64,000 nt of DNA from CADEDV01 sp964412375 (GTDB taxonomy: Bacteria > Bacteroidota > Bacteroidia > Chitinophagales > Chitinophagaceae): contig CAYPOD010000010.1 of the NCBI GenBank assembly GCA_964412375.1, positions 33,566-97,565 on the forward strand, written 5' to 3'. Shown here piece after piece: positions 36,625 through 44,625 of the stretch. Within the stretch, counting starts at the first letter, position 1; each line of letters opens with the position of its first letter. The notes below the pieces were generated by a model. The model ran no database searches. It was given only the letters and a program-made list of their open reading frames with translations, and was not told the origin of the DNA. A program made the position numbers and the translations under genes.

Positions 36625-37668
36625 GTGACTGCAGGACGCATCAATATTCTTATGACAGGTGCCGGGGCGCCGGGAGCAGCCGGCATCATGCAATGCCTGT
36701 GGCAAAATCCTGCTGTACATATCTTGGCGGTTGATGCAAACCCGGGTGCTGCTGGCCGTTACCTGAGTAAAGATTTTCAAGTTATTCCCAAAGCAGATGA
36801 TCCGTCATTTATCGATGTGGTTCTTTCCTTATGCCGGCAAAAAGATATTCATATCATTCTTCCGTTGGTAACAAAAGAATTAATTCCACTATCCAGGCAC
36901 AAAAAAGAGTTTGAACTGGCCGGTGCCAGGGTCTTAGTATCTACTACACCTTCGTTAGAAATTGCTAATAACAAAAGCAGGTTGTATGAATTTTTGCAAT
37001 GGCGTGGAATTGATGTGCCCGATTTCAGGATTGTTGAAAATATAACTCAATTTAAAACAGCTGTGGAAGAGCTTGGCTATCCCGGGAAAGCTGTTTGCTT
37101 CAAACCGTCTGAATCAAACGGCAGCCGGGGTTTCCGCATCATTGATGATACAGTGGACGAACTTGATCACCTGATACACCAAAAACCCAATACCGTTTTT
37201 ATCGGTTATAAAGACGCAGTCCGTATCCTTTCTTCTGGCAATTTTCCCGAATTGCTCGTTAGTGAATACCTGCCCGGAGAAGAATATTCTGTAGACTGCC
37301 TGGCCAAGAATGGTCAAACGATACTGGCGGTTCCACGTCTCCGTAAGAAGATGATCAACGGAATCAGCGTAGAGGGGGAGTTTGTGGAAGAAAAAACTAT
37401 CATCAGCTATTGTACACAGATCATAAAGGAATTGCAATTGCATGGTAACATTGGCATCCAGGTGAAACGTTCACAAGCAGGAAAATTCCTGTTGCTTGAG
37501 ATCAATCCCCGTGTGCAGGGCACCATCTCGGCGGCGCTTGGCGCTGCTGTTAACCTGCCTTTGCTGGCTGTAAAGCTGGAACTGGGGTTACCAGTCGTAA
37601 AGGAAGAATACCAGGTTGATTGGGGTGTAAAGTTTTCCCGTTACTGGAGTGAAGTGTTTTATCATTGA
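36625..37668 (+). CDS. ATP-grasp enzyme
   Basis: A 347-residue ATP-grasp ligase. An N-terminal pre-ATP-grasp Rossmann-like domain (I-L-M-T-G-A-G-A-P-G) precedes the central ATP-binding lobe (V-C-F-K-P-S-E-S-N-G-S-R-G, V-S-E-Y-L-P-G-E-E-Y-S-V-D) and the metal-binding L-L-E-I-N-P-R-V-Q-G-T. The form resembles carbamoyl-phosphate-synthase-like/PylC-like ligases that join a carboxylate to an amine, but substrates are unknown. It starts with GTG at 36625; the next ATG at 36652 would cut the first strand. It sits 36 bases after the UbiD gene, so the two may be co-transcribed. Confidence 0.87.
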   Translation: MTAGRINILMTGAGAPGAAGIMQCLWQNPAVHILAVDANPGAAGRYLSKDFQVIPKADDPSFIDVVLSLCRQKDIHIILPLVTKELIPLSRHKKEFELAGARVLVSTTPSLEIANNKSRLYEFLQWRGIDVPDFRIVENITQFKTAVEELGYPGKAVCFKPSESNGSRGFRIIDDTVDELDHLIHQKPNTVFIGYKDAVRILSSGNFPELLVSEYLPGEEYSVDCLAKNGQTILAVPRLRKKMINGISVEGEFVEEKTIISYCTQIIKELQLHGNIGIQVKRSQAGKFLLLEINPRVQGTISAALGAAVNLPLLAVKLELGLPVVKEEYQVDWGVKFSRYWSEVFYH

Positions 37669-37919
37669 TTGACAACATGCTGAATTGCCAAGAACTAATC
37701 CATATAAATTTATTTTCATCTATTGCTGTTATTTTCTATTTTTATACCTGATTCAATCTTAGAATCTTAATCCGTATCTTTTAATTTTACTCTCCGGCTT
37801 CAACCCCGGTATTTGAATATCCATTCCAAGATCTGATCTTCTGAACAGCCATCTGTTTGCCTTGACAGGTAAATTGTTTATTAATTAGTGAACAAAGCAA
37901 AATAACAACCTTAACGCCT

Positions 37920-38714
37920 ATGCGTGTTATAGTGATCATCCTTACTTTTTGTAGTAATGTTTGTGCAGCACAACATTGGATGGCCGATATAACGGCAGGT
38001 GCTGCAGGTTATAATGGCGACTTGACGGAAAAGAGGTTTGTATTATCCCGAATTCGTCCTACGCTTGGTGTTGGCTTAAGATATAATTCCGGTGATCTGG
38101 CCAATTTTCGTTTTGGAATTTCATGGTCCAGGGTTATGGCACATGACAAATTCAACGAAGAACCTACATTGGTGAGCAGGAATCTAAGTTTTTATAGTAA
38201 TATTCTTGAGGCATCAGCTTGTATTGAGATCAATTTACTGGATCCTTCTGACTATACATCTTATCCGTATATAATAGCCGGTGTAGGGTTGTTTCATTTT
38301 AATCCTTTTGCTTTTGACAAAGATGACAAAAAGGTTTTTTTGCGTCCGCTCAGCACAGAGGGACAGGGACTTGCCGACTACCCGGACCGCAAACCTTATT
38401 CTAAGGTCCAGTTTTGTATTCCGTTTGGCGTTGGAATGAAGTTTATAACAAAAGAAAAATGGGAACTCAGTTATGAGTTTATTTACCGTAAAACGAGCAC
38501 CGATTACCTGGATGATGTGAGTAAAAGATACGTCAGTCTTGAAGTGTTGGGAACGCAAAAGGGTCAAAAAGCTGTCGAAATGGCTTATCGTCGTAATGTA
38601 CCGTTTTCAGAACTTGGCGAAGTGAGAGGTAATAGTGAAGTAAAAGATAGTTATTTTACAACGGGTTTTAAACTGGCGGTCAGGCTTGGAACAAAAAATA
38701 ATAAAGCGAAATAA
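37920..38714 (+). CDS. DUF6089-family outer-membrane protein, copy 3
   Basis: A 264-residue protein with a short signal (ends V-C-A-A-Q), sharing Y-N-G-D-L, L-S-T-E-G-Q-G-L, D-Y-L-D-D-V-S and a V-E-M-A-Y-R-R element with copies 1 and 2. It lacks the full R-G-D-E-I-P-G-G motif and the Cys-Pro tail, so it is the most divergent copy and about 30 residues shorter. It is separated from the ATP-grasp gene by 251 bases without a convincing promoter. Function unknown. Confidence 0.82.
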   Translation: MRVIVIILTFCSNVCAAQHWMADITAGAAGYNGDLTEKRFVLSRIRPTLGVGLRYNSGDLANFRFGISWSRVMAHDKFNEEPTLVSRNLSFYSNILEASACIEINLLDPSDYTSYPYIIAGVGLFHFNPFAFDKDDKKVFLRPLSTEGQGLADYPDRKPYSKVQFCIPFGVGMKFITKEKWELSYEFIYRKTSTDYLDDVSKRYVSLEVLGTQKGQKAVEMAYRRNVPFSELGEVRGNSEVKDSYFTTGFKLAVRLGTKNNKAK

Positions 38715-38781
38715 GAGTCCCATTCGTTCATTTTTCTTATCCTGCTTTCTCTTTAGTAAATTGCCTGAAATTTATTTCCCG

Positions 38782-39714
38782 ATGAAACGATTCAGTGCCG
38801 GACTCCTCCTGGGATTTATTAGTTTTAGTGGTTGTGCGCAGAAAGGAATTGACCTGAAGCCAACCGATGATAGCAATACCTTGCTTTGGAAAATCAGTGG
38901 TAATGGATTGGGTCAGCCTTCTTACCTGTTTGGAACCATTCATATGCTATGCGAAGAAGATGCAGTGCTCAGCACCAATCTTAAAAAAGTAATACAGCAT
39001 TCAGACGAAGTATATTTTGAAGTTGACCTGGACAATATGCTCGAAATGCTGATGGTAATGACTAAAATGCAAATGAACGGTGACACTACTTTGCAAGACC
39101 TGCTCAGCCCGGAAGACTATGTTAAAGTGGAATCTTATTTTTCCAGGAATACAAAAGGGCTTTCCATACCTTTCTCTATGCTGGATAAAATGAAACCTTT
39201 CTTTGCCGCATCCACCCTGCAACAGGGACATTTGCCCTGCGAAGGCATGGCAGTGATGGAACAGGTGATCATGTCGGAAGCAAAGCAATACAAAAAAAGC
39301 ATAAAAGGTCTTGAAACCATGAGCTACCAGGCCGGGATACTGGACAGCATTCCATATAAGTTGCAGGCAGAGCAACTGGTGAAGTATATTGATGAGGAAG
39401 AAAAAGATAATAACAATGCAGCAGCAGAAACACTGGAGATGCTGAAAGCTTATAATGACCAGGATTTAAAGAAACTGGAAGCTATGATCAATAAAAGTGA
39501 TATAGGTATTTCCAGCTTCACCGAATTGTTGTTGTATAAACGTAACCGGAACTGGATTAAAAAATTAAAAGATATTTTACCATCCAAAAGTTTACTTATT
39601 GCAGTAGGAGCCGGTCACCTGCCAGGACAAGAAGGTGTAATAGAACTGCTCCGTAAAGAGGGCTACACGGTTGAACCGGTGGATAACAGGGCTGGAAAAG
39701 TGAAGGAGATATGA
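38782..39714 (+). CDS. TraB/GumN-family lipoprotein
   Basis: A 310-residue protein with a lipoprotein signal (S-F-S-G-C-A-Q) followed by the TraB/GumN fold: Y-L-F-G-T-I-H-M near the start, G-L-E in the middle, and A-V-G-A-G-H-L-P-G near the end. The two His-containing G-x-x-H motifs are the family's presumed metal/hydrolase site (related to Tiki/EreA/PrgY hydrolases). It probably acts in the periplasm; the substrate is unknown. ATG 38782 is chosen because the upstream in-frame codon at 38686 lies inside the DUF6089 gene. The next gene overlaps its stop by four bases. Confidence 0.88.
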   Translation: MKRFSAGLLLGFISFSGCAQKGIDLKPTDDSNTLLWKISGNGLGQPSYLFGTIHMLCEEDAVLSTNLKKVIQHSDEVYFEVDLDNMLEMLMVMTKMQMNGDTTLQDLLSPEDYVKVESYFSRNTKGLSIPFSMLDKMKPFFAASTLQQGHLPCEGMAVMEQVIMSEAKQYKKSIKGLETMSYQAGILDSIPYKLQAEQLVKYIDEEEKDNNNAAAETLEMLKAYNDQDLKKLEAMINKSDIGISSFTELLLYKRNRNWIKKLKDILPSKSLLIAVGAGHLPGQEGVIELLRKEGYTVEPVDNRAGKVKEI

Positions 39715-40163
39715 GTACAAAAATATTACGGCAGGTTGTTTTAGTAATATTATCATTGCTTGCCAGTCTTTTTTCTCAAAGCATCAGTCTGCAAGCTTCA
39801 CTTACTGTTAACATCACTAACCTTCGTAATAACAAAGGACATGTGCTGATCTCTTTATTTAAGGAAGGGGCGGGCTATCCTGATGAACCCGAAAAAGCTT
39901 TCAGGAAAGAAAAACTGGAGATACGGGATAAGAAAGCCATTCACGTATTCACTGGACTTCCGGCAGGAGAATATGCTATAGCAATTCTGCATGATGAAAA
40001 TGATGACCTCAAAATGAACAAAACCTGGCTGGGTCTTCCCAAGGAAGGGTATGGTTTTTCTAACAATGTGACGGGAACTTTTGGCCCGCCATCTTACAGC
40101 AAAGCAAAGTTCAGTGTTGTAACAAGCAGAACCACTTTACAGGAAATCCGTACAAAATATTAA
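39711..40163 (+). CDS. DUF2141-family secreted protein
   Basis: A 150-residue protein with a signal peptide (ends I-S-L-Q-A) and a beta-sandwich domain of the DUF2141 type, marked by G-H-V-L-I-S-L-F, L-P-A-G-E-Y-A-I-A-I-L-H-D-E-N-D and the closing N-N-V-T-G-x-F-G-P-P. The family is common in Bacteroidota and uncharacterised. Its ATGA start overlaps the TraB stop codon by four bases, indicating translational coupling and one operon. Confidence 0.9.
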   Translation: MSTKILRQVVLVILSLLASLFSQSISLQASLTVNITNLRNNKGHVLISLFKEGAGYPDEPEKAFRKEKLEIRDKKAIHVFTGLPAGEYAIAILHDENDDLKMNKTWLGLPKEGYGFSNNVTGTFGPPSYSKAKFSVVTSRTTLQEIRTKY

Positions 40164-40227
40164 AACCACAGGCTGAACCCGGATTAAATAAGCAGACCGT
40201 TTTTTAGCAAAAAAGGCAGGCTGGTAC

Positions 40228-40270
40228 AAAAATCCCGGCATATTTTTCTTATGGGAAAATATGCCGGGAT
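40228..40270 (-). terminator. Rho-independent terminator of ndk
   Basis: ATCCCGGCATATTTT (40232-40246) and its complement (40256-40270) form a perfect 15-bp stem with a nine-base loop. On the minus strand it is followed by a T run (bases 40231-40228). It lies 28 bases past the ndk stop and may also end the rightward TraB-DUF2141 transcript. Confidence 0.88.
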
Positions 40271-40297
40271 AACTACACAAGACATGATCTGAATGTA

Positions 40298-40714
40298 TCA
40301 GAATTGTTCTAGTACGGAGAACATAAAGTCACCTTCGATCTTGGCATTAGCATCACTGTCGCTACCGTGAATAGCATTTTCCCCAACAGAAGCCGCATAC
40401 AGTTTACGGATGGTACCCTCTTCTGCTTTGGCAGGGTCGGTGGCACCAATCAGTTTGCGAAAATCTTCCACAGCATTTTCTTTCTCCAGGATGGCAGCAA
40501 TGATCGGCCCTTCACACATAAAAGAAACGAGATCTTTAAAAAAAGGTCTTTCCTTATGAATGGCATAAAATTCTGCTGCTTTTTCCGGTGTCAGCTTGGT
40601 CATCTTCAGGGCTTTAATATTATAGCCTTCCTGCAGAATACGATCAAGAATTGCCCCGGCATGACCGTTTTTAAAAGCGTCCGGCTTGATCATGGTAAAT
40701 GTCCGATTGCTCAT
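40298..40714 (-). CDS. ndk: Nucleoside diphosphate kinase
   Basis: A 138-residue enzyme that transfers gamma-phosphate from ATP to nucleoside diphosphates by a phospho-His relay. The active-site histidine is H116 in N-A-I-H-G-S-D-S; R-T-F-T-M-I-K-P-D-A at the start completes the standard layout and length. The longer in-frame start at 40762 adds 16 non-conserved residues, so the ATG at 40714 is used. Divergent from nrnA, 157 bases away. Confidence 0.97.
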   Translation of the reverse strand: MSNRTFTMIKPDAFKNGHAGAILDRILQEGYNIKALKMTKLTPEKAAEFYAIHKERPFFKDLVSFMCEGPIIAAILEKENAVEDFRKLIGATDPAKAEEGTIRKLYAASVGENAIHGSDSDANAKIEGDFMFSVLEQF

Positions 40715-40871
40715 AGTTACGATTATTTTATAATTACTTTTTGCGGCGCAAAGGTAAGGCAAGTTGGCGGTTTATGCATTTCAAGATGGTTTTATTTTAT
40801 TATAGCGGCCAAAAGGGCCTGTACAGCTACTGTGATGCTGATTGTAAACACTTATCTTCGCAGACTTCTTT

Positions 40872-41879
40872 ATGAAACCCATACAGCAAATATTTTCTCA
40901 ACTGGTCAATCCCAGCAGGATCGTAATCACTACACATCAGAAACCCGATGCCGATGCGATGGGTTCTTCGTTGGCCCTTAAACATTTCCTGGTAAAGCTC
41001 GGCCATACAGTGACGGTTATTTCTCCAACCAACTGGGCCGGGTGGGTGAACTGGATGCCCGGAACCAATGAAGTCCTCGATTATGAACAACAAAGACATA
41101 AGGCTGATGAAATACTGGATAATGCAGAATGGCTCTTTTGTCTTGATTTCAATATTTTTCACCGGACCAAACACATGACAGAAAAGTTAAAACAACTTTC
41201 CTGCAATAAGGTGCTCATTGATCATCACCAGGAGCCGGATGTCGCTTCTTTTGATTATGGCATCAGTGATACCCAAAAAAGTTCCACCTGCGAGATGATC
41301 TATGATCTTATAGTGAATGCCGGTCATGCTGCACTGATTGACAAAACAATAGCTGAATGTATCTATGCTGGTGTGGTAGGAGATACCGGGTCCTTTCGTT
41401 TTGCTTCCACTACGGCCAGTGTTCACCGCCTCGTGGCTGACCTTAAAACAAAAGGTTTGACGCATACGAAAGTACATGAGCAGCTCTTTGATAATTTCCT
41501 GGAAAACCGGCTTCGCTTTGTAGGTCATGTATTGCTGAACCGCATGGAAATTATTTATGAATATAACACAGCACTGATTGCTATTCCGAAAACTGATCTG
41601 CTGAAATACGACATTCGCACCGGGGACACAGAAGGGTTGGTAAACTACCCGCAAACCATCCAGGGCATTAAATTGGTTGCCTTGGTAATTGACCGGGATG
41701 AGGAAAGAAAATGGAGCTTTCGCAGCAAAGGTGAATTTGATTGCAATACGTTTGCCAGGCAATATTTTGAAGGTGGCGGGCATTTCAATGCTGCCGGTGG
41801 CCGCAGCAGCGATTCGCTGGAAAAAACGGTTGAAAAATTTAAACAGGTGATACAGGAAAACAAATCTCTTTTACAATAA
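40872..41879 (+). CDS. nrnA: DHH-family phosphoesterase NrnA (oligoribonuclease/PAP phosphatase)
   Basis: A 335-residue two-domain DHH/DHHA1 protein that degrades short RNA oligonucleotides and pAp. Motif I is H-Q-K-P-D-A-D-A-M-G-S-S, the DHH motif I-D-H-H-Q-E-P-D follows, and the DHHA1 domain ends in G-G-G-H-F-N-A-A-G-G. Mn2+-dependent and cytosolic. Six bases separate it from the FKBP gene, so the two share a transcript. Confidence 0.93.
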   Translation: MKPIQQIFSQLVNPSRIVITTHQKPDADAMGSSLALKHFLVKLGHTVTVISPTNWAGWVNWMPGTNEVLDYEQQRHKADEILDNAEWLFCLDFNIFHRTKHMTEKLKQLSCNKVLIDHHQEPDVASFDYGISDTQKSSTCEMIYDLIVNAGHAALIDKTIAECIYAGVVGDTGSFRFASTTASVHRLVADLKTKGLTHTKVHEQLFDNFLENRLRFVGHVLLNRMEIIYEYNTALIAIPKTDLLKYDIRTGDTEGLVNYPQTIQGIKLVALVIDRDEERKWSFRSKGEFDCNTFARQYFEGGGHFNAAGGRSSDSLEKTVEKFKQVIQENKSLLQ

Positions 41880-41885
41880 TACACA

Positions 41886-42821
41886 ATGAAAAAAACAAGC
41901 ATTTTATTTTTGATGGTCCTGTTTGCAGCGGTTGGTTGCAAAAAAATGGACTACCGCAAAACGCCAAGCGGTCTGTTGTATATCATTTATCCTTCTAAAA
42001 GCAATGACTCGCTGATAAAAGAAGGACAGGTTGTGAAATTTAATATCATTACTAAGTTGAATGACTCGGTGCTTTATAATAGCTATGGTAAGATGCCCGG
42101 CTTTGCCCGGTATGCAGTTGCTCCTCTGCCGCCATATAACCTGATGGAAATTTTACCTAAAATGAAAATGGGGGACAGCGCCATCACGGTTCAAATGGTT
42201 GACACCTTGCTGTCGAGGGGCATAGAATTGCCTCCATATGCTAAACCCGGAGACCGGATTACAACTCATTTCAGGATCATTAATGTATTTGCTACTGACA
42301 GTCTTGGCCAGGCTGATTATAATGCAGAACTGGAAAAAGACAGGCCCAGGCAAATGAAAGAAATGGCTGAGCAAAGAAACGAGATGAACCGTAAACAGGA
42401 TGAGGAACTGGAAAAACGTGGTGAAGTCAGCAAACAACTGAAGCAAATGGAAGATTACCTGAAGGCAAAAAATATCAATGCCCGTAAAACAGGAGCCGGT
42501 ACTTTTGTTTATATAGAAAATCCCGGGGATGGGCCGGCAGCGGAAAATGGAAAATTTGTTAAGGTGAAATACACCGGAAGGGTTGTTGCTACCGACAGCA
42601 CATTTGAGTCAGGAGTTTATCCTTTCCAGTTAGGAATGGGTCAGGCTATCAGGGGCTGGGATGAAGGGTTGCTTTTATTCAAACAGGGTGGTAAAGGCAC
42701 ATTGTTTATACCGGGATTCCTGGCCTATGGTGATAATCCCAATTCTGCTTTCAGGCCTTTTGAAGCTTTGAAGTTTGATGTGGAGGTATTGGAGGTTTCT
42801 GATAAACCAATAGTACAATAG
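41886..42821 (+). CDS. FKBP-type peptidyl-prolyl isomerase lipoprotein, two FKBP domains
   Basis: A 311-residue lipoprotein (A-A-V-G-C). A degenerate N-terminal FKBP-like domain (about 30-140) is joined by a charged helical linker (about 145-200) to a C-terminal FKBP domain (about 220-307) with V-K-Y-T-G, F-Q-L-G-M-G-Q-A-I-R-G-W-D-E-G and F-D-V-E-V-L-E. Only the C-terminal domain looks able to catalyse proline isomerisation. The signal and lipid anchor place it in the envelope. It lies six bases after nrnA. Its 3' side is followed by about 290 bases without a certain gene. Confidence 0.9.
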   Translation: MKKTSILFLMVLFAAVGCKKMDYRKTPSGLLYIIYPSKSNDSLIKEGQVVKFNIITKLNDSVLYNSYGKMPGFARYAVAPLPPYNLMEILPKMKMGDSAITVQMVDTLLSRGIELPPYAKPGDRITTHFRIINVFATDSLGQADYNAELEKDRPRQMKEMAEQRNEMNRKQDEELEKRGEVSKQLKQMEDYLKAKNINARKTGAGTFVYIENPGDGPAAENGKFVKVKYTGRVVATDSTFESGVYPFQLGMGQAIRGWDEGLLLFKQGGKGTLFIPGFLAYGDNPNSAFRPFEALKFDVEVLEVSDKPIVQ

Positions 42822-42880
42822 TTGAGCGAAAAGCAGATTTTGACAGAACTCAATTATTTTTTGCGGTTATTTGAAAATAA

Positions 42881-43066
42881 TCATGCAATTTTATAGCATC
42901 GTATAAAACGGAAATCAGGCAGATGTTTCTCCGTTTGTAGTTGTGGCTCCGTTTTTAGTCCAAGGTCCGGTCCGTTTCCGCCCTCTGAGAAAGTCAAGTA
43001 TGCCACCGCCGTACTTTTTGCACCGACCATATAGGTCCAATCCTGTGAGATGATCCTGTAAGGCAT
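42881..43066 (-). CDS. Possible small protein, 61 aa, downstream of folP
   Basis: An ATG-started frame of 61 codons on the folP strand, starting 48 bases after the folP stop. The translation looks protein-like (G-G-N-G-P-D-L-G-L-K-T; L-P-D-F-R-F-I-R-C) rather than the low-complexity residues expected of AT-rich non-coding DNA. No promoter or ribosome site is convincing, and no family was recognised. It could be a chance frame. Confidence 0.3.
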   Translation of the reverse strand: MPYRIISQDWTYMVGAKSTAVAYLTFSEGGNGPDLGLKTEPQLQTEKHLPDFRFIRCYKIA

Positions 43067-43084
43067 GATTATTATGTCTTATGC

Positions 43085-43115
43085 AAAGAGCAGCTTTCGT
43101 TGCTCTTTCTTTTTT
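43085..43115 (+). terminator. Rightward terminator beside the folP stop
   Basis: AAAGAGCA (43085-43092) pairs with TGCTCTTT (43101-43108) around an eight-base loop; CTTTTTT follows on the plus strand. The T run reaches the folP stop codon. On the minus strand there is no T run, so it works best for transcripts coming from the left, about 265 bases after the FKBP gene. Confidence 0.7.
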
Positions 43116-43945
43116 CAGGCAATGCTGTAAGATTGAAAAAGCCGGACTGCTTCTGAAGCTTCTTTCACATCATGCACCCGCAGTATGGAAGCTCCGTTCA
43201 TCAGGCCAATCGTATTTAAAACGGTGGTTCCGTTCAAGGCCTGGTCTGCCGTGATACCCAGTGTTTTATTGATCATGCTTTTCCGGGAAACACCTATCAG
43301 CAAAGGACACTTAATCATCGAAAAAACGGCAAGATTTTTAAGGAGGTTGAAATTGTGCTCAATTGTTTTCCCAAAACCAAATCCCGGATCGATGATAATA
43401 TCAGTAATGCCGGCTGTTTGTAAAACCTGCATTTTTTGTATAAAAAAATCCAGCACTGCAGTAGTCACATTGTTGTAGGCCGGGCTTTGCTGCATGGTTT
43501 GCGGTGTGCCCTGCATGTGCATCAGCACATACGGCACTTTGAGTGTTGCCACTGCTGGGATCAGTTCGCTATCCATCAATCCGGCACTGATATCGTTGAC
43601 CAAATGTGCACCGGAAGCTACCGCTTCAACGGCAACTTTTGCATAAAAAGTATCAACAGAAATAAAAGCTTCGGGAAACTGATCGCTGATCGCCTTGATA
43701 GCAGGTATTACCCGATGCAGTTCCTCTTCCACAGGCAGCAGTGCACTGCCAGGCCGTGTGCTTTGGCCGCCAATATCAAGTATCGCAGCGCCATCCTTCA
43801 GCATATTTTCAGCCTGCAACAGTATCGCATCAACAGTTTCAAAACGGCTTTGCCTGTAAAATGAATCCGGGGTAATATTGATTATCCCCATCACCACAGG
43901 CTTATCCACTGTCAGCAATCTTCCCCTGCAATTGAGTGTGAACAT
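43115..43945 (-). CDS. folP: Dihydropteroate synthase
   Basis: A 276-residue TIM-barrel enzyme joining p-aminobenzoate to dihydropterin pyrophosphate in folate synthesis, the target of sulphonamides. Family motifs: M-G-I-I-N-I-T-P-D-S-F near the start, I-L-D-I-G-G-Q-S-T-R-P-G-S, D-P-G-F-G-F-G-K, and G-V-S-R-K-S. Full length. It is divergent from DUF1599 across a 136-base gap, an arrangement often seen in Bacteroidota. Confidence 0.97.
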   Translation of the reverse strand: MFTLNCRGRLLTVDKPVVMGIINITPDSFYRQSRFETVDAILLQAENMLKDGAAILDIGGQSTRPGSALLPVEEELHRVIPAIKAISDQFPEAFISVDTFYAKVAVEAVASGAHLVNDISAGLMDSELIPAVATLKVPYVLMHMQGTPQTMQQSPAYNNVTTAVLDFFIQKMQVLQTAGITDIIIDPGFGFGKTIEHNFNLLKNLAVFSMIKCPLLIGVSRKSMINKTLGITADQALNGTTVLNTIGLMNGASILRVHDVKEASEAVRLFQSYSIA

Positions 43946-44081
43946 CGGCTTTGTTCGTTATTTTTGAAGCTAAGATAAAACTTAGTCAGTAAGTCAACCG
44001 TTCTTTGGATCATAGCTAACAGCTTTGTGATTGTAATGCTAATTAGTATGGCTTAGTGACACAAAGACCAATTTGAAAACA

Positions 44082-44621
44082 ATGACCTCAACCAACCTGC
44101 AATACGATAACGCCATCCGTTCAGCAAAAGAAATTTTTCTAAAAAAGACCCATGATTATGGAACGGCATGGCGGGTGTTGCGTACTATTTCCATCGTTGA
44201 CCAGATCTTTATCAAAGCACAACGCATCCGCACCATCCAGGAAAAAGGACAACAGAAAGTGGCTGATGATATAGCAGCAGAATTCAGGGGCATCATCAAT
44301 TATGCGGTGATAGGATTAATGCAATTGCAATTGCCCGCCGATGCACCGGAGGAACTGGAAATTGACCAGGTTTCTGCTTTGTATGAAAAGAATGTCATAA
44401 CTGCGAAAGAGCTGATGCAGGATAAAAATCATGACTATGGTGAAGCATGGCGCAGTATGAGCCAGGAAAGTTTCGTGGACCTGATCCTGATGAAACTGCA
44501 ACGTATCCGCCAGATATTAACCAATGAAGGAAAAACCATCATCAGTGAAGGCATAGATGCCAATTACCTGGATATTATCAATTACGCCGTGTTTGCGCTG
44601 ATACTGATGGATAATAAGTAA
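44082..44621 (+). CDS. DUF1599 protein with an internal duplication
   Basis: A 179-residue cytosolic protein made of two similar halves. Both contain K-x-H-D-Y-G-x-A-W-R, then D-x-I-x-x-K-x-Q-R-I-R and finally D-x-x-N-Y-A-V, the family's signature. This pattern resembles all-alpha NTP pyrophosphohydrolase-like folds, but the biochemical role is unproven. The ATG at 44082 is used rather than a TTG nine bases earlier. The DoxX-type gene follows after four bases, so they form an operon. Confidence 0.9.
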   Translation: MTSTNLQYDNAIRSAKEIFLKKTHDYGTAWRVLRTISIVDQIFIKAQRIRTIQEKGQQKVADDIAAEFRGIINYAVIGLMQLQLPADAPEELEIDQVSALYEKNVITAKELMQDKNHDYGEAWRSMSQESFVDLILMKLQRIRQILTNEGKTIISEGIDANYLDIINYAVFALILMDNK

Positions 44622-44625
44622 ATGT

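Noticed and set aside
40367..40981. 204-codon plus-strand frame across ndk and the start of nrnA
   Set aside because: It runs antisense through ndk and into another frame of nrnA; both of those genes are certain.
41187..41783. 198-codon minus-strand frame inside nrnA
   Set aside because: Opposite a full DHH/DHHA1 gene with conserved motifs; shadow frame.
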